Assembly: GCA_902552805.1 (NCBI GenBank)
Contig: CACDIC010000005.1
Coordinates: 1 to 64,000, forward strand
From: an uncultured Pelagibacteraceae bacterium
Lineage (GTDB): Bacteria; Pseudomonadota; Alphaproteobacteria; Pelagibacterales; Pelagibacteraceae
Length of the DNA: 64,000 bases
Reading direction: 5' to 3'
The notes under the pieces were generated by a model. The model was not told where the DNA came from. It saw only the letters and a list, made by a program, of their open reading frames with translations, and made no database searches. Below, one piece after another: positions 62,723 to 64,000 of this stretch; within the stretch, counting starts at the first letter, position 1; each line of letters opens with the position of its first letter. A program made the position numbers and the translations under genes.

Positions 62723-64000
62723 ATGAAAAATAACAAGGCTGAAAACTTAAGAGAAAAACTTAAGCAAGCTTTAACTTCAACAGCTAGAGTGATTTCTGAT
62801 GATATTCATCTAAAAACTATTGATGAAAAAAACAAAAAAGATTTGAATTTTGTTGATATTGAAAATCTCAACTCAAAAGGAGATTTCATTAAAGCCAGAG
62901 CAGAGTCTGACTCATCTGCTTTAAAAAAAAAATTTTCAAATGATGAGATTTATAAAAAGAATTTACCTTTAAATTCTTCATATAAGTCTCTTTATTCTAT
63001 CGCAGAAAAAGTAAGATATGAATGCCTTGGCTCAGAAATGTTGAAAGGTATAGCAAAAAATCTTAAGGAAAATTATGATCAAATAATCCAATTAAAAAGA
63101 AAAGACCAATTAAATTCAAAAGAAGATGTTCCGGTAGTGGAAGCTTTTGAATTGTACATGTTAAAAAAATTTTTAAACGTTAAATTAAATACATTAACAA
63201 GTAATATGTTAAATTTTTGGGAAAAAGACTTCGATAAAGTAATGAATAAACACATTGAATTTTTAAAAGAAAACTTAGAATATCAAAATGAATATTCCTC
63301 AAAGTTTTCAGAAATATTACAAGAAATGGATATTTTTAAAAATGAGGATAATGAAGAAACCAGGGAAGAAAACCAAGATGATGGTCAAAATAATCCTTCT
63401 AATGATGACCAAGACAACAATTCAGATGATACTAGAGATGAAAATAACAATGAAGAGACTGAAGCGAGCTTAGACTCTGAATATGACATAGATGAATATA
63501 AACTTGATGAGCAACTTATTGATAGTGAATCTGATCAAAAAAATAATGAACAAGTTATCCAAAAAAAATCAATTAATGATTTAAATACAGACTATAAAAT
63601 CTTCACAACACAGTTTGATGAAACAACAAAAGCAGAAAATTTAGAAAACTCTGATGAAGCTTCAAAATTAAGAAAAACTTTAGATCAACAATTAATAGGT
63701 TTTCAAGATGTCATTACCAAACTTGCAAACAAGCTTCAAAGACAATTGTTAGCAAAACAAAATAGGGCTTGGGAGTTTGATTTAGAGGAAGGGTTATTGG
63801 ATAGTTCAAAACTACCAAGAATAATTATGGACCCTTATAATTCATTATCATTTAAAAAAGAGAAGGATTTAGATTTTAAAGACACTGTCGTTACTCTTTT
63901 AATAGATAATTCTGGATCCATGAGAGGCCGACCAATTACAATTGCTGCGATCTGCGCTGATATTTTATCAAGAACCTTGGAAAGATGTTCTGTCAAAGTT
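62723..64000 (+). CDS. cobT: CobT-type protein with von Willebrand A domain, 3'-truncated
   Basis: 426 codons to the window edge with no stop; ATG at 62723, directly after the cobS TAA. N-terminal domain [15 protein letters not shown] and [17 protein letters not shown], then a long acidic Asn/Asp/Glu-rich linker (about residues 215-270), the block [20 protein letters not shown], and the start of the vWA domain with the MIDAS motif [10 protein letters not shown] (Asp395, Ser397, Ser399). The remaining MIDAS residues lie beyond the window. Works with CobS in known systems. Confidence 0.93.
   Translation, partial: MKNNKAENLREKLKQALTSTARVISDDIHLKTIDEKNKKDLNFVDIENLNSKGDFIKARAESDSSALKKKFSNDEIYKKNLPLNSSYKSLYSIAEKVRYECLGSEMLKGIAKNLKENYDQIIQLKRKDQLNSKEDVPVVEAFELYMLKKFLNVKLNTLTSNMLNFWEKDFDKVMNKHIEFLKENLEYQNEYSSKFSEILQEMDIFKNEDNEETREENQDDGQNNPSNDDQDNNSDDTRDENNNEETEASLDSEYDIDEYKLDEQLIDSESDQKNNEQVIQKKSINDLNTDYKIFTTQFDETTKAENLENSDEASKLRKTLDQQLIGFQDVITKLANKLQRQLLAKQNRAWEFDLEEGLLDSSKLPRIIMDPYNSLSFKKEKDLDFKDTVVTLLIDNSGSMRGRPITIAAICADILSRTLERCSVKV

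Noticed and set aside
63288..63473. 61-residue Met/Lys-rich plus-strand ORF
   Set aside because: Out-of-frame reading of the acidic linker of cobT, whose frame is open throughout.
1..64000. CRISPR arrays, insertion sequences, prophage, integrase or rRNA
   Set aside because: No direct repeats with spacers, transposase or integrase motifs, phage structural genes or rRNA sequence were seen on either strand.

Overview
The window is a very AT-rich, gene-dense alphaproteobacterial chromosome segment that fits SAR11 ('Candidatus Pelagibacter' and relatives). The evidence is the strong A/T codon bias, lysine-, asparagine- and isoleucine-rich proteins, intergenic gaps of usually 0-30 bases, many ATGA or TAATG start/stop overlaps, and alphaproteobacterial gene orders such as prfA-prmC-DUF4167, ffs-dnaX-ybaB-recR, murA-DUF2948-hisD-infA, rpmH-rnpA-yidD-yidC, def-fmt-truA and bolA-J-domain-cobS-cobT. 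I see no insertion sequence, prophage, CRISPR array or rRNA. The genus-level assignment is inference; no marker-gene search was possible.

Layout. 1-818: tail of an M23 peptidase. 815-5453 (-): lysC-ispG-prfA-prmC-DUF4167. 5517-18279: ubiG, DUF1178, argJ, secA, accA, malate synthase glcB, then recR/ybaB/dnaX with the SRP RNA gene, and kdsB-pheA. 18386-21011: a membrane cytochrome c, argF and argD. 21193-22660: GcrA and an NDUFA9-like reductase. 22678-35085 (+): one packed block, rnd-kdsD-lptC-lptB-aroA-cmk-rpsA-ihfB-pyrF-trpF-trpB-trpA-accD-folC. 35082-38700 (-): trxA and a DNA-repair trio (rmuC, a PD-(D/E)XK nuclease, exonuclease I). 38917-42281 (-): hisS-hisZ-hisG preceded by a tRNA-His-like cloverleaf and a 33-codon ORF. 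42329-46766 (-): cspA, tRNA-Phe, infA, hisD, DUF2948, murA, dcd and a lysine-rich ORF. 46867-55177: tRNA-Thr, a VTT membrane protein, rpmH-rnpA-yidD-yidC-argB, a HAD phosphatase, dapD-dapE, and an HDAC-like plus SET-domain pair. 55157-64000: truA (interrupted by an in-frame TGA), fmt, def, an exported protein with a small membrane partner, aroK-aroB, bolA, a J-domain protein, cobS and the start of cobT.

Functionally this is core biosynthesis (arginine, histidine, tryptophan and the shikimate pathway, lysine/diaminopimelate, fatty acids, Kdo/LPS, peptidoglycan, isoprenoids), translation, secretion and DNA maintenance. Regulation visible in the sequence is sparse. There is a consensus promoter for the SRP RNA, a palindromic divergent promoter between accA and glcB, a terminator after cspA, and an unusual RNA region in front of hisS. 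Most convergent gene pairs overlap at their 3' ends.

The items most worth a second look are: the tRNA-His-like RNA ending four bases before the hisS start codon, with a small His-containing ORF upstream; the A11 run in dnaX at the tau/gamma junction; the in-frame TGA in truA at an expected Trp codon; the missing P-loop lysine in cytidylate kinase; the divergent TrpFBA set; the membrane-tailed AccA; the HDAC/SET pair; and cobS/cobT in a lineage thought not to make cobalamin.
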